Assembly (NCBI RefSeq): GCF_000223985.1
Contig: NZ_AFWV01000009.1
Coordinates: 227,945 to 291,944 of the forward strand
DNA: 64,000 nucleotides
Source of the DNA: Thiocapsa marina 5811
GTDB lineage: Bacteria > Pseudomonadota > Gammaproteobacteria > Chromatiales > Chromatiaceae
Direction: 5' to 3'
The position numbers and the translations under genes were made by a program. Of this stretch, positions 11,348 through 20,628 are shown piece after piece. The notes under the pieces were generated by a model, which worked only from the letters and a program-made list of their open reading frames with translations, was not told the DNA's origin and did no database searches. Position 1 is the stretch's first letter. Every line of letters starts with the position of its first letter.

Positions 11348-11839
11348 ATGACCCGTTTCTCGTTCCTGAAGGGCCACCGCGGCGAATACCTCGTCGTGCT
11401 GCAATTCGTGCTCTTCTTCGCCTTTGTCTTCACCCCTGCGTGGAATCCGCTCGCAACCCCTGCGCTGATGGATGCCCTGGCGCCGTTACGCTGGCCGGCG
11501 CTGATCGCCTTTTGGGCGGTCGCCCTCGTCCTCGGCGGGTTCGGCTCGGTCCATATCCGCGAGTATCTGACACCGTTGCCCTATCCGGTGGATCACAGCC
11601 AGCTGGTGAAGCACGGCGTCTACGCCCGGGTTCGCCATCCGCTCTACAGCAGCCAGCTCTTCGCGGCGGCGGGCTGGGTGCTCTTCACGCTCAGCATCCC
11701 GCACCTTGCGATCCTGGTCATCGGCTTCGTCTTCTTCGACTACAAGGCCAGCAAGGAAGAAGGCTGGTTGACCGAACGTCATCCGGAGTATGCGGAGTAT
11801 GCGAAGGAGGTGAAGAAGCTCGTGCCCTTCCTCTACTAA
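11348..11839 (+). CDS. ICMT/PEMT-like integral membrane methyltransferase
   Basis: The protein resembles the isoprenylcysteine carboxylmethyltransferase / phospholipid methyltransferase family of small membrane enzymes that use S-adenosylmethionine. I chose ATG 11348 because AAGGA precedes it and the upstream extension is not hydrophobic. The 163-residue protein has about four membrane helices and the family motif VRHPLYSSQLF plus a C-terminal EEGWLTERHPEYAEY, where the RHP and EE residues are the cofactor-binding signature. Its substrate cannot be told from sequence. Its TAA stop is the first three bases of a dispersed repeat. Confidence 0.8.
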   Translation: MTRFSFLKGHRGEYLVVLQFVLFFAFVFTPAWNPLATPALMDALAPLRWPALIAFWAVALVLGGFGSVHIREYLTPLPYPVDHSQLVKHGVYARVRHPLYSSQLFAAAGWVLFTLSIPHLAILVIGFVFFDYKASKEEGWLTERHPEYAEYAKEVKKLVPFLY

Positions 11840-11921
11840 ACCGCGCCCGAGCTTTTCTGCACGATCGGCGGCCGGGGTCGGTCTCGGATGGCTTCAAGAC
11901 CGTTTGAGTCGACGCGGTTTA
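11837..11921 (+). repeat. 85-bp terminal-inverted-repeat element, diverged copy
   Basis: The element opens TAAACCGCGCC and closes GACGCGGTTTA, the same termini as the type A/B elements elsewhere, but its core is diverged. Its first three bases are the stop codon of the upstream gene. Confidence 0.75.
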
Positions 11922-11955
11922 GGAGATTGAAAGCATTTTTCCCTTCTTCGTTCTC

Positions 11956-12038
11956 TAAACCGCGCCAGGTTTAAGTCGCTTGGTCGTCGTGAGGGTCGTC
12001 ACCGGTAAAACCGCGTAGGTCACAAAAGGCGCGGTTTA
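11956..12038 (-). repeat. 83-bp terminal-inverted-repeat element, diverged copy
   Basis: The termini TAAACCGCG and CGCGGTTTA bound a diverged core, 34 bp from the preceding element. Its right end encodes the last six residues of the methyltransferase on the minus strand. Confidence 0.75.
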
Positions 12039-12910
12039 GAGGCGGCGGAGAGCACATAGTCCAGACCGCCGTAGACGCTCTCGGCGCTCATGCCGAGTGC
12101 GAGTCGGGCCGGGAGTCGGGTCGCGGGGTGGAGCCGGTCGAGCGTCTCCGGGTGTCTCGAGAGATAGTCGTGCAGGGGGGTGTAGACGCGATCGCGGATG
12201 GAGGCGACCTCGACATCCGCGAAGCCGCACGCTCGAAGCTTGTCCGCGTAGATCTCGCGCGTGTAGACGTTTTCGGCAGGTATCGCGAACTTGCTTGCGA
12301 CCAGTCCCCAGGACCAGCGCTGTTTGAGCCGGGCACGCCAATCCTCGGCCAGCGGCATCGGGATGATGTCGGCCGTGACCAATCGGCCCCCCGGACGCAA
12401 AACGCGAAGGGCCTCCTCGAAGAAGCGTTCGCGGGTCTCGAAGTGGAAGGCGCACTCGAGTGCGACAACCGTGTCGACTGAATTCGAAGGCAGCGGCATG
12501 TCCGTGGCCGAGCCTTCGCGCAGGTCGATGAGCTCTTCGAGACCGAGATCTTTCACCCTTCCGCGCGCGACGGCCACCTGCGAGGCGGTGATGTTGAGGC
12601 CCTGGATGTGGTCGGGCGCGTAGGTCCGAAGCCAGTAGATGTCTTGATCGGCGAAACCGAAGCCGACGTCCAGCACCCGGTCGCCGGGCCCCATCGCCGC
12701 GCGTTCCGCGACCAAGGCCGCCAGTGCCTGGCAGGCCTCGTCCAAGCTCTGCTCCGCGCTCCAGTAGCCCAGGTTGAGATAGAGCCCGTTTTCGGTGGCC
12801 ACGTCGGTCGAGAGGAGATCGTAGACGCGGGTCACGTCCCATGACTTGAAGGGGTTATAGAGCCAATCGAGATAGGCGAGATGCCGTCGAAACGGCCGTG
12901 CTGTCGACAT
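12020..12910 (-). CDS. Class I SAM-dependent methyltransferase
   Basis: The 296-residue protein is a Rossmann-fold methyltransferase. SAM motif I is VLDVGFGFADQD (about 79-90), followed by acidic motif II and VVALECAFHFETR (motif IV region). The N-terminal part (YDLLSTDVATENGLYLNLGYW) resembles enzymes of the cyclopropane synthase / tocopherol methyltransferase-like group, but the substrate is unknown. The last residues (SKPRLL) are read from the terminus of a dispersed repeat, so the native stop was probably replaced by repeat insertion. No operon partner is evident. Confidence 0.8.
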   Translation of the reverse strand: MSTARPFRRHLAYLDWLYNPFKSWDVTRVYDLLSTDVATENGLYLNLGYWSAEQSLDEACQALAALVAERAAMGPGDRVLDVGFGFADQDIYWLRTYAPDHIQGLNITASQVAVARGRVKDLGLEELIDLREGSATDMPLPSNSVDTVVALECAFHFETRERFFEEALRVLRPGGRLVTADIIPMPLAEDWRARLKQRWSWGLVASKFAIPAENVYTREIYADKLRACGFADVEVASIRDRVYTPLHDYLSRHPETLDRLHPATRLPARLALGMSAESVYGGLDYVLSAASKPRLL

Positions 12911-13031
12911 GAGGGATGACCTGCTGGTGGGTGAGGCTGCCGGGCGGCGGTGCTTGTGCGGATCGCGATCAAGGCGCGGGTTTGGGGCTCGGTAAGGCTG
13001 CCGCCGTTGCGCGTCCTATCGTCGGCACGAC

Positions 13032-15107
13032 CTACGAGGTTGGTTTCACGACGTCGGCGAGCGATTCGGTCGGCGGCTCGCAGCGGGTGCCGCTGCAGCG
13101 GTAGATGCGCGGGCGCTCGCCGGGCGCCATGGCGGCGAGCGTGCCGGGGAGATGGCTCTCGTCGGCGGGGATGCCCAGGACGAAGCGACGTGGTCGGTAG
13201 CCGCGTTGGGCCTCTCGGCGCCAGGCGTCGAGACGCTCGTCGCCGGCGCGGATCACCAGGGTCTCGGGCGGGTCGAGCCACTCGTCGAGCGCGAAGAGGA
13301 GTGTGGCGTGGGCGTAGGGCATGCGGCGGATCGACTCGGCCGCGAGCTTCAGGGTCCGTTCGGCCGCCGCGAGATAGCGCGGCTCGCCGACGAGATGGCC
13401 GAGCCGCTCGAGCGCCAGCGCGGCGACGCCGTTGCCGGACGGGATGGCCTCGTCGCCGAGCGGTTTGGTGCGATGGATCAGGGTCTCGTGATCGCGCCCG
13501 GTGAACCAGAAGCCGCCGCCGATCGGATCCTCGAACTGATCCAGGAGGACCTCGGCCAGCGCGAGGGCGAAGTCCAGATCCGCCCGCGACCAGCGTGTCT
13601 GCAGGAGTTCCAGCAGCGCATCGAGTAGGTTGGCATAGTCGTCGAGATAGGCGTTCAGATGGGCGGTGCCGTCCTTGTAGGTCGCGAGCAGCCGACCCTC
13701 GCGCCAGAGTGTGCCGCGGATGAAGGCGAGCGCCTGCTCGGCGGACTCCAGATAATCCGGTCGATCGAAGGTCCGCGCGGCACGCGCCAGACCTTTGATC
13801 ATCAGGGCGTTCCAGGCGGTCAGGACCTTCTCGTCCCGACCGGGGCGAACGCGCCGCTCGCGTGCGACATAGAGGGTCGCGCGCGCGGCGGCGAGCAGGG
13901 CCTGCACCCGCGCCGGCTCGAGCCCGAGATCAACGGCGACGGCCTCGGGCGTGCGGTACCCGTGCAGGTGCCAGCGGCCTTCGCAGTTGGCCGGACGATC
14001 CAGACGGTAGACGGCGGCGAAGGGCGCGTACTCGGCCGGTGCGAGCAATGCCCGGATCTCCTCGCGATCCCAGACGTAGAACTTGCCTTCCTCGCCCTCG
14101 CTGTCGGCGTCCAGACTCGACCAATAGCCGCCCTCCGGGGACTGCATCTCGCGCAGCACCCAGTCCGCGGTCATGACGGCGGCATCCCGAAACACCGGAT
14201 CCTCGGTCACGGCGAAGGCGTCGCAGCAAAGTGCGAGGAGCGGACCGTTGTCGTAGAGCATCTTCTCGAAGTGCGGGATCATCCAAAGCGCGTCGACCGA
14301 GTAGCGATAGAAGCCACCGCCGAGTTGATCCGTGAGTCCGCCGCGGACCATCCGCTCTAGCGTCCAAACGGCCTTCGCGAGCGCAGAGCGGTCGGGGGCC
14401 CCGGTCTGCGGTGCGTCCGTCGCGTGCCGAAGCAGGAGATCGAGGTTGGTCGGATGCGGAAACTTGGGCGCATCTCCGAATCCGCCATGCTCGGGATCGA
14501 AGCTCGTGTCGAGCTGTTGCAAGGCCGCATCGATCGCCGAGCGCTCGGGCAGCGCGTCGGAGGCATGCGGCTCCAGCTCGGCAAGCGCAGCCATCAGGCT
14601 CTCGTTTTGCGACTCGATCGCCGTCTTTTGCTCACGGTAAGCACGCTCGACCCCTTGCATCAACTGCTTGAACGCAGGCAAGCCGTGACGCGGCTCGCGC
14701 GGGAAGTAGGTCCCGGCGAAGAAGGGTTTTTGATCGTCCGGCATCAGAAACACCGTGAGCGGCCAACCGCCGGGACGTTGCGCGAGCAGCTGGTGTGCGG
14801 TTTGGTAGATCTTATCGAGATCCGGGCGCTCCTCCCGGTCGACCTTGATGTTGACGAAGAGCCGGTTCATCAGCTCCGCGGTGCCGGGATCCTCGAACGA
14901 TTCATGGGCCATCACATGACACCAGTGACACGCCGAGTAGCCGATCGAGAGCAGGATGGGGCGATCCGTCTCGCGTGCCAGCGCAAGCGCCTCCTCGCAC
15001 CAAGGCCACCAATCCACGGGGTTGTGCGCGTGCTGCCGCAGGTAAGGACTGGTGGTCTCCGCCAGACGGTTGACGGGACCGGTCGGGGACGAGGGGGCGT
15101 TCGACAT
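13032..15107 (-). CDS. Thioredoxin domain-containing protein, DUF255 / YyaL family
   Basis: The 691-residue protein belongs to the YyaL/SPATA20 family. An N-terminal thioredoxin-like DUF255 domain (about 10-175) has the CxxC motif in [14 protein letters not shown] near residue 60. The rest is an (alpha/alpha)6 barrel resembling N-acylglucosamine 2-epimerases (for example [23 protein letters not shown] and [24 protein letters not shown] regions). The length is typical. The biochemical role of the family is unsettled. The gene stands alone; a GTGAAAG tandem repeat lies just upstream. Confidence 0.9.
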   Translation of the reverse strand: MSNAPSSPTGPVNRLAETTSPYLRQHAHNPVDWWPWCEEALALARETDRPILLSIGYSACHWCHVMAHESFEDPGTAELMNRLFVNIKVDREERPDLDKIYQTAHQLLAQRPGGWPLTVFLMPDDQKPFFAGTYFPREPRHGLPAFKQLMQGVERAYREQKTAIESQNESLMAALAELEPHASDALPERSAIDAALQQLDTSFDPEHGGFGDAPKFPHPTNLDLLLRHATDAPQTGAPDRSALAKAVWTLERMVRGGLTDQLGGGFYRYSVDALWMIPHFEKMLYDNGPLLALCCDAFAVTEDPVFRDAAVMTADWVLREMQSPEGGYWSSLDADSEGEEGKFYVWDREEIRALLAPAEYAPFAAVYRLDRPANCEGRWHLHGYRTPEAVAVDLGLEPARVQALLAAARATLYVARERRVRPGRDEKVLTAWNALMIKGLARAARTFDRPDYLESAEQALAFIRGTLWREGRLLATYKDGTAHLNAYLDDYANLLDALLELLQTRWSRADLDFALALAEVLLDQFEDPIGGGFWFTGRDHETLIHRTKPLGDEAIPSGNGVAALALERLGHLVGEPRYLAAAERTLKLAAESIRRMPYAHATLLFALDEWLDPPETLVIRAGDERLDAWRREAQRGYRPRRFVLGIPADESHLPGTLAAMAPGERPRIYRCSGTRCEPPTESLADVVKPTS

Positions 15108-15147
15108 GGAGGTTTCCCGGAAGCTTGGGGGGATGGTGGGGAGATGA

Positions 15148-15192
15148 GGGTGAAAGGTGAAAGGTGAAAGGTGAAAGGTGAAAGGTGAAGGG
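15148..15192. repeat. Heptanucleotide tandem repeat (GTGAAAG)n
   Basis: About six consecutive copies of GTGAAAG lie 40 bp upstream of the DUF255 gene, between it and the divergent rlmI. Such heptamer runs can vary in copy number by slippage. Confidence 0.9.
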
Positions 15193-15341
15193 TCGAAGGG
15201 CGATGACTGGCGGCTGGCGGCTGTTCAGACAAGACGGGTTCTGCCGACTCCCCTTTCCATGCCCCGACCGACCTCGGCCGGTTCTGATAGTCTGTGACCG
15301 CGCAAGACGACGAGCGCCCAGACACCACAGGACACGCGATC

Positions 15342-16538
15342 ATGAAGACCCAACCCCTCATCCTGAGCAAAGACCAGGAACGCCGCCTCATCGCCGGGCA
15401 CTGCTGGATCTACAGCAACGAGGTCAACACCAAGGTCACGCCGCTGAAGGATCTCCAACCGGGCCAGCCGGTCGCGATCCGCAGCGATCACGATCGCTGG
15501 ATCGGTCATGGATACGCGAATCCGCATTCACTGATCTGCGCGCGCGTGGTCAGCCGCGATCCGACACAGCCGCTGAGCCCGACCCTTTGGCTGAAGCGCA
15601 TCCACGACGCGCTCGCCCTGCGCGAGCGGCTCTACGCACGCCCCTTCTATCGACTCATCTTCGGGGAAAGCGACGGGATGCCGGGCCTGGTCGTCGACCG
15701 CTACGGCGATCTGCTCGCCGTACAGATCACCACCGCGGGGATGGAACGGGTGCAAGGCGAGATCCTCGCCGCGCTCGAGCAGGTGCTGCGCCCCAAGGCA
15801 ATCGTGCTGCGCAACGACACCTCGGTGCGCGAGATGGAAGGCTTGACACAGGGCGTCGAGGTGATCCTGGGCTCGCCCGAGGATCGCCTTACCCTGGTCG
15901 AAAACGACCTGGAGTTCCTCGTCTCGCCCCTGACCGGCCAAAAGACCGGCTGGTTCTTCGACCAGGCCGAGAACCGCACGCGTCTGGCGCGCTACGGCGT
16001 CGGGCGGCGCGTCCTGGATGTGTGCAGCTATATCGGCGCATGGGGTCTGCGCGCCGCGGCGCTGGGCGCCGAGCAGGTCGTCTGTGTCGACAGCTCGCTA
16101 CCGGCGCTCGAGCGGGTCGCCGACAATGCGGCTCGCAATCGGCTGGCGGAGCGCGTCCAAGGCCGGCATGGCGATGCCTTCGATGTACTGCGTGCGCTGC
16201 GCGAGGAAGACGCCCGTTTCGACACGGTCCTGCTCGACCCGCCCGCCTTCATCAAGCGACGCAAGGACGAAAAGGACGGGATTGCGGCCTATCTGCGGCT
16301 CAATCGACTCGGGATGGAGCTGCTCGAGCCGGGCGGCCTGCTGGTGACCTCATCGTGCTCCTTCCACATGGGTCGCGATGTCTTCGTGCGGACCGTGCAG
16401 CAGGCGGCACGCCGCGCCGGGCGCACCCTGCAGTTGTTGGAAACCGGTCAGCAGGGACCGGACCATCCGGTGCATCCCGCAATCCCCGAGACCGCCTATC
16501 TCAAGACGCTCTTCTTCCGCGTGCTTCCCGAGTTTTGA
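15342..16538 (+). CDS. rlmI: 23S rRNA (cytosine-1962-C5)-methyltransferase RlmI-like
   Basis: The protein belongs to the RlmI/YccW class I rRNA methyltransferases. An N-terminal PUA domain (about 1-75, with RRLIAGHCWIYSNEV) precedes a Rossmann fold with SAM motif VLDVCSYIGAWGL, motif IV LDPPAFIKRRKDEKDG, and TSSCSFHMG near the C-terminus. I chose ATG 15342 because AGGA precedes it and MKTQPLILSKDQERRL matches the family N-terminus; the longer frame adds an unrelated tail. The 398-residue length agrees with E. coli RlmI (396). Confidence 0.92.
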   Translation: MKTQPLILSKDQERRLIAGHCWIYSNEVNTKVTPLKDLQPGQPVAIRSDHDRWIGHGYANPHSLICARVVSRDPTQPLSPTLWLKRIHDALALRERLYARPFYRLIFGESDGMPGLVVDRYGDLLAVQITTAGMERVQGEILAALEQVLRPKAIVLRNDTSVREMEGLTQGVEVILGSPEDRLTLVENDLEFLVSPLTGQKTGWFFDQAENRTRLARYGVGRRVLDVCSYIGAWGLRAAALGAEQVVCVDSSLPALERVADNAARNRLAERVQGRHGDAFDVLRALREEDARFDTVLLDPPAFIKRRKDEKDGIAAYLRLNRLGMELLEPGGLLVTSSCSFHMGRDVFVRTVQQAARRAGRTLQLLETGQQGPDHPVHPAIPETAYLKTLFFRVLPEF

Positions 16539-16687
16539 TCGGCAATCTCGATGTCGTGAGGTCGTTTTTTCCGATCGAAAAATTGCGAAACAAGATGGCG
16601 TTTTGTCATGTGGTTACCTACACTTTCGCGTGTTGCTCATGAGCACGGCCAACGCCGTAACATCCTTACAGACACCGGATCAGACCC

Positions 16688-17290
16688 ATGTACACCGACG
16701 CGAAAAACACCGTGACCGCCATCGCCGAGCCCCCGACGCGCCGACCCGAGCGGGGTGCGCATCGGGTCCGATCCCTGCTGACGGTGCTCGCTGTGATAGG
16801 GGCTTTGGGACTCGCCGGCTGCGGCAGCACGTCGAAGATGGCGACGGTCGAGCCGAGTCACGCGGACAAGGTCGTCGTCAAGAAGTCACAACGCAAGCTG
16901 GAGCTGCACAACAACGGACGGGTGATCCGCGAGTACCGGATCGCGCTCGGCGGTGCACCGGACGGACATAAGTTTCGCGAAGGCGACGAGCGCACCCCGA
17001 TCGGCGACTACTTCCTCAACTGGCGCAATCCGAACAGCAACTTCTACAAGTCGATCCACATCTCCTACCCGAACGAGCGCGACAAGCTGGTCAGCCGTTC
17101 GCTCGGGTACTCCAGTCCGGGCGGGATGATCATGATTCACGGGCTCCCGAACTACGTCCGGTCCGAGGCACTGCGCCAACAGTACGCCAACCGCGATTGG
17201 ACACAGGGCTGCATCGCCGTGCAGAACCACGAGATCGACGAGATCTGGTCGATGGTGCGCGACGGGACGCCGATCAAGATTCTGCCCTAA
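16688..17290 (+). CDS. L,D-transpeptidase lipoprotein (YkuD domain)
   Basis: The 200-residue protein is a YkuD-fold L,D-transpeptidase that likely crosslinks or modifies peptidoglycan in the periplasm. A basic N-terminus and hydrophobic stretch end in lipobox LAGC with C45 as lipid anchor. The catalytic domain has IMIHGLPNYV and the active-site Cys in DWTQGCIAVQNHEID; the family consensus has Ser/Thr before GC and often Arg after, so this is slightly variant. The TAA stop coincides with the first three bases of a type A repeat. Confidence 0.9.
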   Translation: MYTDAKNTVTAIAEPPTRRPERGAHRVRSLLTVLAVIGALGLAGCGSTSKMATVEPSHADKVVVKKSQRKLELHNNGRVIREYRIALGGAPDGHKFREGDERTPIGDYFLNWRNPNSNFYKSIHISYPNERDKLVSRSLGYSSPGGMIMIHGLPNYVRSEALRQQYANRDWTQGCIAVQNHEIDEIWSMVRDGTPIKILP

Positions 17291-17372
17291 ACCGCGCGCG
17301 ACGCGGTATGCGCTGTTTTTTGGATGGATCGGCCTCGGCAGGCTCGACGACCGTTGGCGCCGGCGCGGTTTA
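17288..17372 (+). repeat. Type A 85-bp repeat, solo copy
   Basis: The copy has termini TAAACCGCG and CGCGGTTTA and the type A core (GCGGTATGCGCTGTTTT then GGATCGGCC). It lies directly at the 3' end of the L,D-transpeptidase gene and provides its stop codon. It could form a hairpin between converging genes. Confidence 0.9.
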
Positions 17373-17426
17373 GAGGAGGGGTTTCGCTTACGCTGTACCC
17401 ACCCCGCTAAACATGGCCAGCCGCCC

Positions 17427-17696
17427 TCAAATCCGTCCCTGCGCCGTGTCCGGGAGGACGATATTCAGCTCGAGGACCTCGTGGCTGTCCTCCTGCTCGT
17501 ATTTCACGGAGACGGCGTTCATGTCGACCTCCACATACTTGCGGATGACCTCGAGGATCTCCTGCTGCAGCTTGGGGAGATAGGATGGACGGCCACGTTG
17601 CGTGCGATCGTGGGCCACCAGGATCTGCAGCCGCTCCTTGGCTACATTTGCGGAGCCCTTCGGTCGCGAGGAGCGGAAGTAGTCGAGTAAGCCCAT
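17427..17696 (-). CDS. minE: Cell division topological specificity factor MinE
   Basis: MinE drives MinD oscillation and so places the division septum. The 89-residue protein starts with the membrane-targeting and MinD-binding region (GLLDYFRSSRPKGSANVAKERLQILVAHDR) and ends with the topological-specificity domain (LPKLQQEILEVIRKYV). The length is typical. It follows minD by 3 bp. Confidence 0.97.
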   Translation of the reverse strand: MGLLDYFRSSRPKGSANVAKERLQILVAHDRTQRGRPSYLPKLQQEILEVIRKYVEVDMNAVSVKYEQEDSHEVLELNIVLPDTAQGRI

Positions 17697-17699
17697 AGG

Positions 17700-18509
17700 T
17701 CAGCCTCTGAAAAAGCGCTTCAGGAAGCCCTTCTTCTCCACTTGGAGAAAACGGTGCGGCACCTCGTCGCCCAGATAGCGAGCGACCGTATCGGCATACG
17801 CCTTGCCGGCATCGCTCTCCCGATCGAGGACCACGGGTACGCCGGAGTTGGACGCGGTCAGGACGGATTTCGACTCCGGGATGACGCCGAGCAAGTTCAG
17901 CGACAAGATCTCCTGCACGTCCCCCACACTCAACATCTCGCCCTTCTCCACGCGTGCCGGATCGTAGCGGGTCAGCAGGAGAAACTCCCGGATGGGCTCG
18001 TCGTTGGACTCCGCCCGACGCGACTTGCTCGAGAGGATACCCAGCATGCGGTCGGAGTCCCGCACCGAGGAGACCTCGGGATTGGTGACCACGACGGCAT
18101 CGTCGGCGTAATACATGGCCATGGTGGCACCGTGCTCGATGCCGGCCGGCGAGTCGCAGACGATGAAGTCGTATCCGTGGGCGAGCTCCTCGAGCACCCG
18201 ACCGACGCCCTCCTTGGTGAGCGCATCCTTGTCGCGGGTCTGAGAGGCCGGCAGCACATAGAGGTTGTCGCAACGCTTGTCGCGGATCAGGGCCTGGTTG
18301 AGGTTGGCCTCCTGATTGATGACGTTGACGAAATCGTACACGACACGGCGCTCGCAACCCATGATGAGATCCAGGTTGCGCAGGCCTACATCGAAATCGA
18401 TGACGACCGTACGATGACCGCGCTGGGCAAGGCCCATCGCCAACGCGGCGGACGTGGTCGTCTTGCCGACCCCGCCCTTGCCCGAGGTGATCACAATAAT
18501 TCTCGCCAA
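17700..18509 (-). CDS. minD: Septum site-determining ATPase MinD
   Basis: MinD is a membrane-binding deviant Walker ATPase that recruits MinC and MinE. I start it at TTG 18509: GGAGG lies 8 bp upstream and the product then begins MARIIVITSGKGGVGKTT, aligning exactly with the family N-terminus; a TTG 15 bases upstream would put the ribosome-binding site inside the gene. The 269-residue protein has the deviant Walker A (SGKGGVGKTTT), CDSPAGIE, and the C-terminal amphipathic membrane-targeting helix (EKKGFLKRFFRG). It lies between minC and minE in one operon. Confidence 0.96.
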   Translation of the reverse strand: MARIIVITSGKGGVGKTTTSAALAMGLAQRGHRTVVIDFDVGLRNLDLIMGCERRVVYDFVNVINQEANLNQALIRDKRCDNLYVLPASQTRDKDALTKEGVGRVLEELAHGYDFIVCDSPAGIEHGATMAMYYADDAVVVTNPEVSSVRDSDRMLGILSSKSRRAESNDEPIREFLLLTRYDPARVEKGEMLSVGDVQEILSLNLLGVIPESKSVLTASNSGVPVVLDRESDAGKAYADTVARYLGDEVPHRFLQVEKKGFLKRFFRG

Positions 18510-18558
18510 AGTAGCCGCCTCCAAAATGGGATGGTCCGTCGCCCAACCCTGCGTCGGG

Positions 18559-19347
18559 TCAAAGTTTTTCGATTCTCAGAATCTTCTGGTCCAGAAAGAT
18601 CTGGACGGGAACGCCGCGCAGCTCGCGCGGGATGTTCTCGCTTACCCGGTAATGCCCCGCGACGGACACCAGCTCCGCCTGAAGGTCTTGGCAAAAGATC
18701 CGCGCATCCGTGTTGCCCTTCATGCCGGCCAATGCCCGACCGCGCAACGGACCGTAAACATGGATGTTGCCGTCGGCCATCAGCTCGGCACCCGAGCTCA
18801 CGGCGGCGATGATGGACAGATCCCCGCCGGCGGCGTAGACACGTTGCCCCGAGCGCACCGGGCGCGTGACCAAGGTGAAGGCCGCACCCGCACCTGGCCG
18901 GGGCGGCGCCGCGGGGGCCTCCTGCACCGTCGGCGCAACCGCGGCGGGGACGACGGGCGCGGGCTCCTCGGGTGCGGCGACGCGCTCGGCGCGGGTTGAC
19001 CGGGTCTCGTGCTCGCCGAGGATCGCCAGCTCCATCGCCTCCGCCGCCTCGTTCTGGGCCTTGTTGCCGCCGCGCACGCCGAAGGGGATCATGCCGTAGC
19101 CGCGCAGCAGGCCGACCAAGAGCGGAAACTCGACCTCGCCGCCGCCGTCGGGAAAGGCGCTCAGATCGATCACGACCGGCGTATTGCGAAAAAACTCGGG
19201 CGCCTGCTCCACCCGGGCACCCAGCTCGGCGGCGACCGCCTCGATGTCGGCCTCGAGCAGACGAAGGATCGGCAGCGTGAAGCCGGCCGCCTTGAGCTCG
19301 AAAACGGCGGGGCGATCCCCGACGGACGTGCGTTGATACCCTGCCAT
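18559..19347 (-). CDS. minC: Septum site-determining protein MinC
   Basis: MinC inhibits FtsZ assembly away from midcell. The 262-residue protein has an N-terminal FtsZ-inhibiting domain (about 1-105, AVFELKAAGFTLPIL), an Ala/Pro/Glu-rich linker (about 115-155), and the C-terminal beta-helix with VRSGQRVYAAGGDLSIIAAVSSGAE and NIHVYGPLRGRALAGM. It is the first gene of minCDE. Confidence 0.96.
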   Translation of the reverse strand: MAGYQRTSVGDRPAVFELKAAGFTLPILRLLEADIEAVAAELGARVEQAPEFFRNTPVVIDLSAFPDGGGEVEFPLLVGLLRGYGMIPFGVRGGNKAQNEAAEAMELAILGEHETRSTRAERVAAPEEPAPVVPAAVAPTVQEAPAAPPRPGAGAAFTLVTRPVRSGQRVYAAGGDLSIIAAVSSGAELMADGNIHVYGPLRGRALAGMKGNTDARIFCQDLQAELVSVAGHYRVSENIPRELRGVPVQIFLDQKILRIEKL

Positions 19348-19437
19348 GTTGCTGCTTTCGGGGCAAACGCCCGTCGATCTCCACTGGAATGAATCAAAAG
19401 GTCGTCGTTCGTCGACGCTATCCGGGTCCTAGCGCTG

Positions 19438-19510
19438 TAGGGTGGACAAGCGAAGCGCAGTCCACCAGCGCCGTCGCGGGTTTCGGCGGACTTCGCTTGC
19501 GCTCGTCTAC
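19438..19510. repeat. GTAGGGTGGAC-family repeat
   Basis: A 73-bp copy starting GTAGGGTGGAC and ending CTCGTCTAC lies between minC and the HIT gene. The right end is degenerate relative to the consensus GTCCACCCTAC. Confidence 0.8.
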
Positions 19511-19554
19511 TCGACGGCACCGCTGCCGTGAACAACACCGCCCTGCAACATCGA

Positions 19555-19899
19555 TCAGCCCGGCGGCCACTGCATGGGACGCCCGCCCAGGATATGCAGG
19601 TGCAGGTGATACACCGTCTGCCCGGCCGCGGCGTTGCAGTTGATCAAGGTCCGGTAGCCGCTGTTCGCGATGCCTTCCTGCTCGGCGATCTTGGCCGCGG
19701 CCAGGAACAGCTTGCCGATCAGCTCGGCATCCTCGGGCTGCACGGCGTTCAAGGTCGGAATCGGCTTACGCGGGATCACCAGGATATGGGTCGGTGCTTG
19801 CGGGTGAAGATCTCGAAAGGCGACCAGGTCATCGTCTTCATAGACGATATCGGCCGCGACTTCACCGGCGGCGATCTTGCCGAAAATGGTATCAGACAT
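19555..19899 (-). CDS. hinT: HIT family purine nucleoside phosphoramidase (HinT-like)
   Basis: The 114-residue protein is a histidine-triad nucleotide-binding hydrolase. It has the N-terminal IFGKIAAGEVAADIVYEDD motif and the HIT active site YHLHLHILGG near residue 100. The size and motif spacing match the HinT group, which hydrolyses adenosine phosphoramidates. It appears monocistronic; a type A repeat lies 18 bp upstream of its start. Confidence 0.95.
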   Translation of the reverse strand: MSDTIFGKIAAGEVAADIVYEDDDLVAFRDLHPQAPTHILVIPRKPIPTLNAVQPEDAELIGKLFLAAAKIAEQEGIANSGYRTLINCNAAAGQTVYHLHLHILGGRPMQWPPG

Positions 19900-19917
19900 C
19901 GTTGCGATCCGCTCCGT

Positions 19918-20002
19918 TAAACCACGCCCAGCGCGGTATGTGATGTTTTTGGATGGGACCGGCCCCGGCAGATTTGAGGATTGTTGAAGCCGGCGCGGTT
20001 TA
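19918..20002 (+). repeat. Type A 85-bp repeat, solo copy
   Basis: The copy starts TAAACCACGCC (one mismatch in the terminal repeat), has the core GCGGTATGTGATGTTTTT and GGATGGGACCGGCC, and ends CGCGGTTTA. It separates recR from the HIT gene, both on the minus strand. Confidence 0.9.
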
Positions 20003-20016
20003 AGAGACCAGTGGCG

Positions 20017-20613
20017 TCAGAGTCGGCGCCGACCATTGAAGGCGAGCGCCAGCGTTCCGCCGTCCAGATACTCGAGCTCTCCGCCCAGCGGGACACCGTG
20101 GGCGATGCGTGTCGCGCTGACCCCGTACCGATCGGCGGACTCGGCGATGAAGTGTGCCGTCGCACTCCCTTCGACGGTCGGGCTGATCGCCAGGATCACC
20201 TCGCGCACCTCCCCTGCCTGCAGACGCGCGTCGAGCTGGTCGAGGCCCAGCTCCTGCGGGCCGATCCCGTCGAGCGGCGAAAGCCGCCCGCCGAGCACGA
20301 AATAGAGTCCGCGAAAGTCCGTAGCCTGCTCGATCGCCAGGATCTCGGAGGGCTGCTCGACCACGCACAGAAGTCCGCCGTCGCGATGCGGGTTGGAGCA
20401 GAGTCCGCAGAGCTCTTGCTCGGTCAGGGTCCGGCAGCGGCGACAGCGCCGGATCAGGCTCATCGCATCGGCCATGATCCGCGCCAAACGCACCCCGCCC
20501 TCGCGATCGCGCTCGAGCAGGTGAAAGGCGATACGCTGTGCCGACTTGGGACCGACGCCGGGCAGGCACCGCAAGGCATCGATCAATTGACCGAGAAGCG
20601 GGCGCTCCGACAC
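20017..20613 (-). CDS. recR: Recombination mediator protein RecR
   Basis: RecR loads RecA with RecF/RecO at gaps in DNA. The 198-residue protein has an N-terminal HhH ([14 protein letters not shown]), a C4 zinc finger (about 54-70, with CRRC and CGLC), and a Toprim domain starting at [15 protein letters not shown]. It lies 15 bp downstream of ybaB, in the common dnaX-ybaB-recR cluster. Confidence 0.97.
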   Translation of the reverse strand: MSERPLLGQLIDALRCLPGVGPKSAQRIAFHLLERDREGGVRLARIMADAMSLIRRCRRCRTLTEQELCGLCSNPHRDGGLLCVVEQPSEILAIEQATDFRGLYFVLGGRLSPLDGIGPQELGLDQLDARLQAGEVREVILAISPTVEGSATAHFIAESADRYGVSATRIAHGVPLGGELEYLDGGTLALAFNGRRRL

Positions 20614-20628
20614 GGCGACCGACCGCGC

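Noticed and set aside
18510..18524. TTG at 18524 as minD start
   Set aside because: It would place the GGAGG ribosome-binding site inside the gene; TTG 18509 gives the conserved MARII N-terminus.
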